Below, piece after piece: positions 44,937-57,119 of a stretch of DNA of 64,000 nucleotides (position 1 is the stretch's first letter; each line of letters begins with the position of its first letter). The stretch is from Arachis hypogaea (lineage: Eukaryota; Streptophyta; Magnoliopsida; Fabales; Fabaceae). Below the pieces are notes generated by a model that was not told the DNA's origin, did not search any database, and saw only the letters and a list, made by a program, of their open reading frames with translations. The DNA is taken from positions 127,263,484 to 127,327,483 of the forward strand of contig NC_092055.1 of NCBI RefSeq assembly GCF_003086295.3. The letters run 5' to 3'. Both the position numbers and the translations under genes were made by a program.

Positions 44937-47900
44937 TCATCTCTGACCATGTTCTCTTTCTCTTTCTCTTAGTTGAGCAAGGGCAGCAGCAACCTTAGCT
45001 CCAACAAGAGCATTATTCTTCATAAGAGCAATGTCTAAAATATGGTTAAGACTTCAACCAGTTTAAACCATATTAATAGAAATTAGAATATAATATATTC
45101 ATTTATTTAAAGATATATGCTTCTAATACTTGATTTTGTTATAACATAATGTTGGAAAAACTTTAAATGAGGATACTGGATGCAAGTGAGGCACCCCCTG
45201 TCAACTCATTTACTCTAGCAAGCAAGAACGGAGTTACAGCATTTCCTGTTATATTTTTTTCCCTGCAAATGGTGCGATGAAAACATAAGAAAACCAGTTA
45301 ATCAATACTATTTTACAACTTGCATGTGATGTCGACAGAAAGAGAAAATAAAAAGCTTACTTAGCTTCTTGAAGGGCTTTTTGGATTGCAGATTCAATTA
45401 TGTGTCCAGATGCTGAGTGTTCTCGAGGAATAGGAACTGCTATTACAATTCCAGTTCCAAGCTTGAGTTTGTTGTTTGCTTCTGTTTGAAGGATAAAAAT
45501 AAAATGAATGGTATGAAGCTGTATTTGAAAAAGGAAAAAAAAAAAAAAAAAAAAAACAATATACAAATTTACACTGGAAAAGTAATATAGTCCTTGCCTA
45601 TTACGCGAGCGCACTCTTCTGGGCTATCTAGTCGACATGAAACCTGAAAATTATGGCATGACCAAATATAATATATACTCAATTAAGCTTGTTTATAGGT
45701 ACATTATATTTTAACATTCAATCCTTGCATACAAACTTATCAAAAGTCTACACTCTAAATGAGAATAAACGTCAGTTTTGGAACATACCATGAGCTAAAT
45801 AAATTATTTAAATCAGGAAAGATGCCAACATATCAATCTAATTGCCAAAACATCTGTTGCTACTTCAAGTATTCAGAATCAGCATGTTACAGCCATGGGA
45901 AAACCCAACCAAACATACCTTGCAGCCACTTGATTCCGTGAAAAATGCAGGGAACTCATTTGTCTTGTAACCAGCGACACAAACTCCCTGTGTTTCCTGT
46001 CCAAGATACGGAAAAAAAACATGAATACAAGATACAACTTAGCTTGCATAGTTGAACTACTTCAGTGACTATTAACGCAAAAGTCGGTACCAGATATTCA
46101 AGGGTTCTGGGAATATCTAATATTGATTTTACGCCAGCACAGAAAACTGCTACTGGAGTTCTACCTAGCTCAGTGAGATCTGAAGATATATCCATAGCTG
46201 TCCAAAGAAAAATGAAGATAATATAAAAACGCTAGATCCATTTGTTGTAGTCCCAGTGAGAGAAAAATAAAAAGGACCTATGTATCAAGTTCCCATTCTA
46301 AACTTAGCATTTAGCATTCTCAATCTAAACTAGTAAAATTCCGACTAAAAATTGGCTAGCTTTGCAATTTTTTTCTGCCCGACAAACAAAATGCTGAACA
46401 ATGGGTATTATTAGCCTTTTAAAAACAAACTTTTAAGATCTCGTCTGAAAAGCCAAACTCAGTCCCAGGCCATAAATCTCCCTTTGAATTTTTAACTGAA
46501 ATTACAGGACTTTCATGAACCTTCCAAAACAACAATAATAAGTTAACATGCACAGGTTGATTCATTTGGTCCCAAACCAGAACATGTTGCATTTATCATG
46601 GAAAATAATTCTTTTAACATTAAGATATAAGAAATTAACTTACTATGTTCCCCATCTCTATGTACTCCCCCAATGCCCCCGGTCACAAAGACGGGAATAT
46701 GAACCTGCAGTAAATATAAAAGAACGGTGAAGCCAAAATGACTTGGTCCAAGGATAGAGCATGAAATAGATTTTTGCATAAGGAGAGTAGATGAAAAATT
46801 ATATAAGATACCATAGAAGCCAACAACATTGTTGCTGAAACAGTAGTAGCACCATTTCCACCACTAGCCACCTAAAAAGTACATGTTAGTGTTTGAAAAA
46901 ACAATGACGGATCACAGTGGTCCTGGATAAAAGCAGTTGTGAGTGGGCATAAAGCAAACAAATTATTTATCTCAATGGTTTCCAGTTCAGTGTTAGAAGA
47001 TTCATAAATCTGGCTAAAGTCAGATTTCAATTTTCTTTTCATGAGGTTGCTAAGATTCACATGGACACAGACACAAACATATGATTACATAAATAGATTC
47101 TTATAAATGTCGGCATTATATATATATAGTTGTCAACAAAGGAGAATACAACATGAATACAGTGTACTGATGCCAAAAGTACTCACAACATGTGCAATGT
47201 CTCTTCGAGCTGTTTTCCGAGCTTTGGTTCCCAGAGTAGCTAGCTTCTCAAGTTCTTCAACACTTAGGCCTATCCACGTTACACGAGTAAGAAAAGAAAA
47301 TCCATCCAAATCAAGTAACAAGCTAACAAAAACCCATCAAATGGGGGTGACAAACCCTTCAGCATATTTCTTCAACGTTGTATACATACAAAATTTATAA
47401 ATATACACAGATCAAACTTCATTTACAAAAACAACATGAAGTAATTAAGTGAAACCATTCCATCATACTTCTTCTACCACATGGCTTATGCTTTTTCAAG
47501 TTACAAGAATTGTGATATCAATTGAAAGCATACCAATACCACGAAAATAAATAAATTAATTAAATAAAGGAGAATTATAATAAAGACCTACGCAAGGGGT
47601 GCCATCCAAAATTGCAATGGTTGCAGGAACAGCACCGTTCTTCCTGACAATATCTTCTACCTCTTTTGCAGTTTCCAAATTTTGAGGATAAGGCATTCCT
47701 AAATAACAACACAGCATCAAAATTGTTCAATCGATAAACCCTAAACCCTAAGAATATAGAGGGGAAAAGCGAAGAACCGAACCGAACCATGTGAAATGAT
47801 GGTGGATTCGAGAGCCACGACGGCACGGCCAAGTGATAAGGCTTCAGAAACCTCTGGAGCTACCTTCAGATTGATTGAATATCCTCCAAGTGCATCCTAT

Positions 47901-48049
47901 AATAATGATAATAATAATAGCACAAGTAATGAGAAAAAGATGTTATATATAAATAAAATTAGGCAGAAAAAAATTGGAGGATCGGAGACCTTAGGTGAAT
48001 CCAAGTGTCGGCGGAGATTGTTTATTCGTGAGGCCGCTGAAAACGCCAT
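44937..48049 (-). CDS. PUMY: Pseudouridine-5'-phosphate glycosidase (PsuG family)
   Basis: Twelve exons, minus strand: 48049-47990, 47896-47788, 47698-47588, 47269-47187, 46871-46812, 46704-46644, 46197-46091, 45996-45919, 45643-45598, 45481-45361, 45262-45177, 45034-44937. CDS is 1020 nt, 339 aa (Arabidopsis PUMY is about 330). The enzyme splits pseudouridine 5'-phosphate into uracil and ribose 5-phosphate, the second step of pseudouridine breakdown after the kinase PUKI, reported in plants as peroxisomal. Visible motifs: [64 protein letters not shown] with Lys185 matching the Schiff-base lysine of bacterial PsuG, and [11 protein letters not shown]. All introns are GT-AG except intron 9 (45597-45482), which begins GC (TAG/GCAAGG). 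The C-terminus [10 protein letters not shown] is a little longer than usual. Exon phases agree throughout, so the gene looks intact. Confidence 0.95.
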
Positions 48050-48828
48050 TAACAGGCAGTTACCACACTAACACTATCTCAATTTAAAAGTGATCAACCA
48101 ACTTCTTGAACTTGATCCAATGGTATATACTAATATAATACTCTCTACTCTCAATACTTAGTAAGAAGCTGTGGAACTTGGAACTTCTGGTTTTCTGGTA
48201 CAGTAGATAGTACTCTTTGAACTAGGAATGCAAGAGTTAATAGTTAAAGAGTAACTTCCACTGTACCAGAAAATCAGAAGAGTATTTTTTTAATTTAATT
48301 TTTTTTATATACACCGTTTGTTTTCTACAAGTTTATACTATAAAAAATTTAATTATTATTATACTGGCCAACAAAATAATTAAATTTTTTATATTATTTT
48401 TAATTTTATAATTTAATTATTTTTAATATAAAAATATTAAAATTAATTAAATATTTTTTTATAAATTAAATATATTTAAAATAAAAAATTTAATTAAATT
48501 TTTAATTATATATTTAAAAAAATATTTTATTAATTTTAATATTTTTAATATAAAAAATATTTAATTACAAAATTAAAAACAATATAGATACTCAATGAAA
48601 AAAAAAAGCCCCACAAAAGTAAGGTTTTCAATCCTGACTCGTTATTCAAGGTCCTAACTAGCAAATTATTTTTATTAGGATAACATTTACACGTGGTAAA
48701 TAAGAAAGAAATATCTAAAAAGATTATATATTAAGTGGTTAAAAGAGATTTAGATATTAGCATTTTCATTATAGAAATAAAATATAACTAGAACGAGACT
48801 CACGTGTGCATAGAATGGTAAATTATAT
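48050..48828 (-). promoter_or_regulatory. Upstream region of PUMY with an inverted repeat and AT-rich DNA
   Basis: No gene. 48183-48204 (ACTTCTGGTTTTCTGGTACAG plus T) is mirrored at 48259-48281, giving a hairpin with a roughly 54-base loop about 140-230 bp upstream of the PUMY start. 48290-48600 is extremely AT-rich and full of TTAAT/ATTAA words that can fold on themselves. Confidence 0.5.
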
Positions 48829-49178
48829 TGTGATAAGAAGTTAAGTTGGATGCCCATTAATATATGGACAGCTCAATTTTTTAATGAAAAAAATTTTTGT
48901 TTTTCAATAAATGAAGTGTGGAAAAACAAAGTTTTATAGGTGTATAAATAGAGGTTTAAGCCTCTGATGATACACATCAATAACAACTGATAGTAATAAA
49001 AATATTATTTATTCTCTCTCTTTTATACTATTCTCTCTTATATTCTTTACTACAATATTAGTAAATATATTAATTATATTGTGATAGTAATTGTAGTGAA
49101 TATTAATACTAGAGTTTTCTATTTACACTTTCTTATTTTATAGTTATTATATCTTCCTTAATTATTTATTTTACAACA
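48829..49178 (+). repeat. 5' LTR of the Bianca-like copia element
   Basis: TGTGATAAGAAG...TTTTACAACA, 350 bp, with TATAAATA at 48943-48950. Followed directly by the PBS-like sequence at 49179. Confidence 0.92.
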
Positions 49179-49238
49179 CGTTATCAGCACGAAACTCTGA
49201 TCAAATTTTTAGTAAGACTCAGGTAACAAATTTTCATT

Positions 49239-50213
49239 ATGTTGAAGCTCTCTCATCTTGAATTCAATACTCTTGATATATCTGGAAACAATTATTTATC
49301 ATGGATATTAGATGCTGAAATCCATCTTGATTCAATGGATCTTGGAGATACTATTAAGGTTGAAAATAATACATCCCAGAAGAATAAAGTCAAAGTCATG
49401 ATTTTTCTTCGTCGTCGTCTTGACGAAGGATTGAAAAATGAATATCTCACATTAAAAGATCATGCAGATCTTTGGAAAGACCTTGAAGAAAGGTATAATC
49501 ATAAAAAAACGGTGATACTTCCTCAAGCCCGATATGAGTGGACACACTTGCGTCTGCAAGATTTTAAATCCACAAATGAATATAATTCTGCAATGTTTCG
49601 AATCACTTCATGAATGAAATTATGTGGGGAAAAGATAACTGATCATGGTATGTTGGAGAAAACTTTCTCAACCTTCCATGCCTCGAATGTGCTCCTGCAG
49701 CAGCAGTATCGAGAAAAAGAGTTTAAAAAATATTCTGAGTTAATTTCTTATCTTCTTGTTGCTGAACGCAACAATGAGGTGCTCTTAAAGAATCACGAAG
49801 CGCGCCCAGCTGGCGCCGCCCCATTTCATGAAGTAAATGTGGCAAATCATTACCCCAGAAGAGGTAGATGGCAAGATTTTAGTAACAAGAAAAATTATGG
49901 AAGGAAAATGAATTATGTTCAAAAGAGATGATCTTACCAGAAGTGGGATAAAGAAAGAAATATTGGCCAAAATAAATCAATAGAGGATAAATGTTTCCGT
50001 TGTGGTGGAAAGGGCCATTGGTCGCGTACCTGTCGTACACCAAGGCACCAAGTTGATCTTTATCAAGCATTTTTGAAAAAAGACGACAAAGGAAAGGAGA
50101 CGAATTTCGTTTCAAATGATGTTGAAAATTCCACCACTCATTATGATGTATCTGATTTCTCTGAGAACCCTGAAGGAAATATTGGTCATTTGATCAATGA
50201 TGGAATAGTTTAA
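49239..50213 (+). pseudogene. gag of the Bianca-like element (two in-frame stops)
   Basis: One frame of 324 codons, with TGA at 49611 and 49929 and terminal TAA at 50211. Opening MLKLSHLEFNTLDISGNNYL, then NYLSWILDAEIHLDS, QQQYREKEFKKYSELI and a CCHC zinc knuckle CFRCGGKGHWSRTC near 49990. Nucleocapsid role in the family. The rest is free of frameshifts, so it decayed by point changes only. Confidence 0.85.
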
Positions 50214-50474
50214 TATGTGAAATTGTTAAGTATCAATGTAAATAAATAATGTAAAGAACTTATTGTTAAGTTTTATTTTATATGTATTTAAGTTTTAAAT
50301 ATGATGTATATAAATAATGAAATATTAATGTCTATGAATTTTGAAATCATTAAATGTGTCAAGTTTTAAAATAAAATTTCAGTATATGACATTATTTTTA
50401 TGAACAGTGTTTATTAGAAAAATAATTCCGATCAAGTATTCAATTTGCCTGTGCATACTACTCATTGTATTATT

Positions 50475-53400
50475 ATTATTTGTCTTTGAAGAGAATGTCA
50501 ATGACTTATAGCGAAGATATTTGTCTTGCGGATAGTACAAGTTCGCACACCATTCTCAAAAGTGATATATATATATTTTACCCGTCTTGTGCCAAAAGAA
50601 GAATGTGTTAATACTATTATTGGCTCAGGCAATGTGATAGAAGACTCCGGAAGAGCTATAATTTTGTTTCCTGGAGGAACAAAATTTATAATAAACAATG
50701 CACTATTATCTACCAAGTCTCTGAGGAACTTGTTGAGTTTCAAAGATATTCGCCGAAATGGATATCATATTGAAACAATGAATGAGGGAAATTATGAGTA
50801 CTTATGTATCACAACTCATTATTCAAATAAGAAAGTTATATTAGAAAAATTACCCCCACTTTCATCTGGGTTATATTATACCAAGATTAGTGCAATTGAA
50901 TCACATGCCACTATAAACCAGAAGTTTACTAGCCCAAATGAATTCATAACTTGGCACGACCGATTGGGTCATCCAGAAACAACCATGATGCGGAGAATTA
51001 TTGAAAACTCCCATGGACATTCACTAAAGAACCAGAAGATTCTTAAATCTAGTGAATTTTGTTGTGCTGCATGTTCTCAAGGGAAGTTAATTTTAAGACC
51101 ATCACCAGTAAAGATTGGATTTGAGTCCCCTGAATTCCTAGAAAGGATTCAAGGTGATATATGTGGATCTATTCATCCACCATGTGGATCTTTTAGATAT
51201 TTTATGGTCCTGATAAACGCATCTTCGAGATGGTCACATGTGTGCTTATTATCTTCTCGCAACCTGGCGTTTGTAAGATTAGTGGCTCAAATTATTCGAT
51301 TAAAAGCACAATTTCCAGAAAATTCAATCAAAGCAATCCGTCTTGATAATGCTGGTGAATTTACTTCCCAAACTTTTGATGCTTATTGTATGGCTAGTGG
51401 AATAAGTGTTGAACATCCAGTAGCTTATGTTCACACACAAAATGGGTTAGCAGAATCACTCATTAAGCGCCTCCAATTAATTGCTAGACCCTTACTTATG
51501 AGAACAAATCTCCCAACTTCGGTTTGGGAGCATGCTATTTTACATGCCGCAGCACTTATTCGATTGAGGCCAACGAGTTACCATTAGTTCTCTCCTATGC
51601 AATTAGCCTTTGGCCAGCAGCCAAATATTTTCCATTTAAGAATATTTGGGTGTGCGATATATGGTCCCATAGCACCACCTAATCGCACCAAAATGGGACC
51701 CCAAAGAAAATTGGGGATATATGTTGGATATGATTCTCCCTCTATAGTGAGGTATCTTGAGATACAAACTGGAGATGTATTTAAAGCCCGGTTTGCGGAT
51801 TGTCATTTTGATGAATCAAAATTTTCAACATTAGAGAGAGACAATAAGCTTCCTGAAAAGGAACTTAATTGGAATGCATCATCATTGATGCATTTAGATC
51901 ATCGATCAGGGCAATGTGAACTACAAGTTCAAAAGATTATACATTTGTAAAGAATAGCAAATGAATTGCCTGATGCATTTTCCGATACAAAGAGGATAAC
52001 CAAGTCGTATATAACAGCGAAAAATGTCCCAATTCAAATTGATGTCCCAGTTGGACAAATTGCCACCGAAGCAAATACACGCCAGAAGCGTGGCAGGCCT
52101 GTCGATTCCAAAGACAAAAATTCTCGAAAGAAAAAAGAGGTAAATACTATTCCCGTTGAAAAAGACATAGTAAAGATACCTGCAGTTGTCCAAAATTCTG
52201 ATATAATTTTAACGCCAAAAGACATTCAGGTACCTGAAAATTGTGAAAATGACGAGATCTCGATAAATTATGTCTTTACAGGAAAGAAATAGGACCGAAA
52301 TAAGACAATTTTCAATGAAATATTTGCATATAATGTGATGTTAAATATCATGCATGAAAGTAAGGATCTTGAGCCAAGATCAATCGAAGAATGTCGACAA
52401 AGAAATGATTGGCCAAAATGGGAAGAAGCCATGAAGGCTGAATTAGACTCACTTGCAAAACGTGAAGTCTTTGGACCTGTAGTCCGTACACCAGAAGATG
52501 TAAAATCTGTTAGATACAGGTGGGTATTTGTGAGGAAACGAAATAAGAAAAATGAAGTTGTGCGCTACAAAGTCCGACTTGTGGCACAAGGTTTTTCACA
52601 AAGGCCCGGTATAGATTATGAAGAAACGTATTTCCCTATAGTGGATGCGATAACATTGCGTTATTTGGTCAGTTTATTTGCATATCATAAACCGTATATG
52701 CATTTAATGGATGTAGTAACAACCTATTTATACGATTCATTAGATTGGGATATCTATATGAAAGTCCCTGAAGGACTAAAGATATCTAAACCATCCAATG
52801 AATATTCGCAAGGGTTATACTCAGTCAAATTACAAAGATCTTTATATGGTCTGAAGCAATCTGGACGAATGTGGTATAATCGTCTTACTGAGTATCTGGC
52901 CAAAAATGGATTCAAGAATGATGATATCTGTCCGTGTGTTTTCATAAAGAAATCTGCATCTGAATTTATTATAATTGCTGTGTACGTTGATGATTTAAAT
53001 ATCATTGGAACTCCTGAAGAGATTTCAACAATTATAAAAACTCTAAAAGAAGAGTTTGAGATGAAAGATCTTGGAAGGACTAAATTTTGTCTCGGCCTGC
53101 AAATCGAGCATATAAAAAATGGGATCTTTATTCATCAAGCGACATACACAAAAAAGATCTTGAAAAGATTTTATATGGATAAGTCACATCCCTTGAGTAC
53201 CCTAATGATCGTAAGATCTTTGGATGTGGAGAAGGATCAATTCCGTCCTAAAGAAAAGAATGAAGATATCATTGGTCCTGAAATACCATATCTTAGTGCC
53301 ATTGGAGCGCTAATGTATCTTGCTAATAACACACGACCCGATATATCATTTGCTGTGAATTTATTAGCAAGGTATAGTTCCTCTCCAACCAGAAGACATT

Positions 53401-53984
53401 GGAGTGGAATCAAACAAATCTTTCGATATCTTCATGGAACAGTTGATATGGGATTGTTTTATCCCTATGGATCAAAGTCACAATTAGTTGGCTATGCAGA
53501 TGCTGGATACTTGTCTGATCCACATAAAGGGAGATCTCAAACAGGATACCTATTCACATATGGTGGTACAACTATATCGTGGAGGTCCATAAAACAGACG
53601 ATTGCAGCAACATCATCTAATCATGCCGAAATACTAGCGATTCATGAAGCTAGTCACGAGTATTTTTGGCTCAGAAATTTGATCAAATATATTCTGTCAT
53701 CCTGTGGACTGATTAATCATAAGATAGCTCCAACTATCCTGTTTGAAGATAAGATAGCATGCATTGCTCAACTTAAAGGTGGATACATCAAAGGTGATAG
53801 AACAAAGCATATTTCTCCCAAATTCTTCTTCACTCATGATCTTCAAAATCAAGGGATAATTGATGTCCAACAGACCCGCTCAAGTGACAATTTGGCAGAT
53901 TTATTCATAAAGTCACTCCCAAAATCCTCCTTTGAAAGATTGGTACATGAAATTGGGATGCGCCGATTTCGAGACATTAAATGA
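50475..53984 (+). pseudogene. pol of the Bianca-like element: protease, integrase, RT, RNase H
   Basis: The protease start (LADSTSSHTIL near 50525) is in another frame from the rest; the shift lies near 50570. From 50580 a single frame runs to TAA at 53984-side, with stops at 51585 (TAG), 51948 (TAA) and 52290 (TAG). Pre-integrase WHDRLGHPE and CCAACSQGK; integrase Asp in IQGDICG, then RLDNAGEF and QNGLAESLIKR (the last is the Glu position); RT with VRLVAQGFSQRPGIDYEETY and YVDDLNIIG; RNase H with GYADAGYLSD and a DNLADLFIKSLP end. All core catalytic residues that I can locate are present. Proteins of this kind process, copy and insert the element. Confidence 0.88.
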
Positions 53985-54193
53985 TGTCGATAAGAGGGGG
54001 GAGACTATACTCTTTTTTCCTTGGTCAAGTTTTTTTTCCATTGGATTTTTCTTGACAAGGTTTTTAATGAGGTAGTCTCCATCACAAAGATTTTGTACTC
54101 TTTTCCTTCACTAAAGTTTTTTTTTCCATTGGGTTTTTCTTTAGTAAGATTTTAACGAGGCATAATCCTAAATAGTCATCCAAGGGGGAGTAT

Positions 54194-55592
54194 TGTGATA
54201 AGAAGCTGATTTGGATGCCCATTAATATATGGACGGCTCAGTTTCTCAATGAAAAAAATTTTTGTTTTTCAATAAATGAAGTGTGGAAAAACAAAGTTCC
54301 ATACGTGTATAAATAGAGGTTTAAGCCTCTGATGACACACATCAATAACAACTGATAGTAATAAAAATATTCTTCATTCTCTCTCTTTTATACTATTCTC
54401 TCTTTTATTCTTTACTACAATATTAGTAAATATATTAAGGTTAAATTACACAGTTGGTCCCTACACTTTCAGTGAAATTACAAATTAGTCCCTACACTTT
54501 AAAAGTTTATAATTGGGTCCCTAAAGAGAATTAAAATTTGCAATTTAGTCCCTGCCGTTCAAAAAGTGTTTGATTTAACAGAATATTCTCAGAATATTCT
54601 CTATTTTGAACATGTGAGCTGCACATGTTTGACAACAGGGACCAATTTGTAATTTTAGTGAAAGTATGGGGACCAACTGTGTAATTTAATCATTTGAAGT
54701 GACCAAAATCTCCCTAAGCTATCTGAACCTACCCCGTCCCTCCCCAACTCTCTCACTCTCACTTTCTCACTTTCTAAAACGACACCCGAACCCCACCCCT
54801 CTCTATCTCTCACCTCGGTTCACTGTCGCTACGCCAGATCCACTGCATTTGTGCTCACGAGTCGGGTCTCGCCTCCTTTCTCCATCTCGCCTCTCTCTTC
54901 TGACAATTTTTTCTTCTCTTCCAATCCCAATACTGAACACCGACGATAAATGAAAGAGAACAATTCTAATTCCAAGCATGCTCAAAGAGAACAATTTAAT
55001 GTCTAAGAAAAAATAGCAACAAATCAACACAAAAATAGCAACTCAATTTATTAGTGAATCCGGCACGGTGACGGAGGCGAGAGGCACGACGATGGTGAGC
55101 CGAGGTGAGAGACAGAGAGCGTTGGGGTTGGGGTGCCATTTTGAAAAGTGAGAAAGTGAGAGTGAGAGAGCTGGGGAGGGGTAGGGTGGATTCAGATAGT
55201 CTAGGGAGTTTTTGGTCATTTTCAAATGGTTAAATTACACTGTTGGTCCCCATACTTTCACTAAAGTTACAAATTGGTCCCTATTGCAAGCATGTGCAGC
55301 TCACATGTTTAAAATAGAGAATATGTTGAGAATATTCTGTTAAATCAAACACTTTTTGAACGACGGAGACTAAATTACAAATTTTAATTATCTTTAGGGA
55401 CCCAATTACAAACTTTAAAGTGTAAGGACTAATTTGCAATTTCACTAAAAGTATAGGGGCCAACTGTGTAATTTAACCATATATTAATTATATTGTGATA
55501 GTAATTGTAGTGAATATTAATACTAGAGTTTTCTATTTACACTTTTTTATTTTATAGTTATTATATCTTCCTTAATTATTTATTTTACAACA
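54194..55592 (+). repeat. 3' LTR of the Bianca-like element, split by a nested element
   Basis: 54194-54438 and 55479-55592 are the two halves; TATAAATA at 54308-54315. Removing 54439-55487 gives 350 bp, exactly the length of the 5' LTR, which confirms the nested insertion. Confidence 0.92.
54439..55478. mobile_element. 1.04-kb composite fold-back element with 9-bp target duplication (MULE-like)
   Basis: Ends GGTTAAATTACAC (54439) and GTGTAATTTAACC (to 55478) are flanked by ATATATTAA on both sides (54430-54438 and 55479-55487). The empty site is preserved in the 5' LTR. Arms of about 390 bp (54439 to about 54825 against about 55100 to 55478) are inverted copies. Within each arm the outer 255 bp (54439-54693 and 55227-55478) is itself bounded by inverted GGTTAAATTACA ends. 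It is thus a pair of small fold-back units facing each other around a GC-richer centre. The frames at 54699-54953 (plus) and 55043-55225 (minus) look alike only because they lie on the two arms. No transposase. Confidence 0.85.
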
Positions 55593-56614
55593 ATTATATA
55601 TTATAATATTTTTTTAATAAGTATTATGTTATTTAGATATTAATTAGATAATATATAAACTAATGTTAAATTTAAATTGTTTTATATTAAAAATATTTTA
55701 CAGAATATTTATTTGATAGTTTAAATATAATTTCATATAATTTTTCAACTAAAATGTAATATAAATTAAAATATAGTTTATTATTTTAAAATTTGAATTC
55801 ATTTCTTAAAAAAAACATAGGCTTTTTATTTTAGAGTTATACAAAACTATATCTTTATGTGTTACTTTTGTTTTTATATTCTTTTAGTTGTCATACTTTA
55901 TCTTTTTATATGGTGTTTTTGAGTTGCAAGTAATTAAAGAAACAAATTTAAAAAAATGAATGAGAATGAAAAATATAAAAAATATAAATTAATTTTATAA
56001 TCATGATATATTTGAATATACCTAGTAAGGAGATGTGCCAAATTTAAACTTACTTGGGTTTAGAAAAATGAATGAGAATGAAAAATGCAAAAAATATAAA
56101 TATATTATACATTAATTTTATAATCATGATATATTTGAATGTATTTAGTAAAAAAATGTGACAAATTCAAACTTACTTGAAGGAGTTTTCGCTAATTGGT
56201 TCGAAAAATTAAGAAATAAAGAGTAGTAGAGCCTTATATAACATGCATAAGTAGACCAAATAATGTAATAGTAAAAGTATTAACATGTATAACTTATAGA
56301 ATTTCATTATTTGTAACTGAAAATTTTTATAATTATTATTATTATGACACTTTCAATGTATATTTATTATATTTAATTAGTATTCTATGTTTTAATTGAA
56401 TAATAATAGATAAGAATTTTTTTTTATTTTTTTAAATCGTTTACTAAAAGATGATTGATTGATTTTCAAGTTTTGTCAAATAAGTAAAATTGCTCAATGA
56501 CATCTTTAGAAAGAAAAATATGACTTAAACACAATATAGAAAAACTTAGGTATCAACTTTTATATAATAAGAATAGATAGGGCACAATAATGCCGTTTGA
56601 TCCATATAGTCAAC
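55593..56614. other. AT-rich intergenic DNA ending in a LINE 3' fragment
   Basis: No gene. A direct repeat GAATGAGAATGAAAAAT...ATATAAATTA occurs at about 55955-56020 and 56067-56130, extending to CATGATATATTTGAAT. The last 40 bases (56575-56614, GATAGGGCACAATAATGCC then TTTGATCCATATAGTCAAC) match the 3' end of RTE-type LINEs as seen at 63280-63310. Confidence 0.5.
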
Positions 56615-57119
56615 TGTTCATACTTTGACCCACTACTTAGCCAGACCCAAAGTAAGCAAAGTCTAATCAACAGACATCAGCCGGATCGACATTCGCCCGA
56701 CCTCAAAAAAGGTCGGACGCGACGATGTTATATAAGCCCTACTTGCCCAAAGCAATAACTAACTCCTACAATCTCTTCTACTCATTTAGAAAGGAGATCT
56801 CAAAGACTTCTCTAACAAAAAGAAACGGTTATCCAGCATTAAAGGTGGAGCCATTCTAAAAACTGGTTAGTGACTTTACCTCTACTACTGTAAATACACT
56901 AACACCCTCAAATATACTCCGAATCCAATCTACTAAAAACCTGTCTAAAACCCTTATTAACTTAAGTATTGGAGTCCCTTGTAGGCACTACTCCCCACCT
57001 CCTCAGGAGGATTTCGGACGGATTCATTCCTGCAGTAGAAGACGTCGAACCTTTCAATAGAAAGCGTCTGTATATCACATTCAAGTCCAATTCATCCATT
57101 TCAGATAACTCTCGGAATA
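56615..57119 (-). repeat. Solo LTR of a Ty3/gypsy (Tat-like) element
   Basis: It starts TGTTCATAC on the plus strand and ends CTCGGAATA, similar in style to the Tat-like LTR termini (TGTTCATAC and CTCGGAACA) read in the opposite sense at 2533-3083. It contains TATATAAG near 56731 and a two-copy AGGTCGGA/CCGACCT inverted word. Flanks TCAAC (56610-56614) and CCAAC (57120-57124) are a 5-bp duplication with one change. No internal region or second LTR. The LTR orientation is by termini and TATA position on the plus strand, so plus is equally possible. Confidence 0.6.

Larger units (their letters stand above)
48829..55592 (+). mobile_element. Full-length Ty1/copia element (possibly Bianca lineage) with nested insertion
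   Basis: Two 350-bp LTRs (48829-49178, and 54194-55592 once the nested element and its 9-bp duplication are subtracted), PBS-like CGTTATCAGCACGAAACTC, gag (49239-50213), pol (about 50475-53984) and PPT CCAAGGGGGAGTAT (54180-54193). By eye the LTRs differ at about a dozen positions. In-frame stops and one frameshift inactivate both genes. Flanks show ATTATAT on both sides (48822-48828 and 55593-55599), longer than the usual 5 bp and in AT-rich DNA, so the target duplication is uncertain. The unusual PBS and the gag opening suggest the Bianca lineage. Confidence 0.9.

Noticed and set aside
48822..55599. ATTATAT on both sides of the copia element as a 7-bp target duplication
   Set aside because: Copia duplications are normally 5 bp and the five bases directly next to the LTRs do not match; chance is likely in AT-rich DNA.
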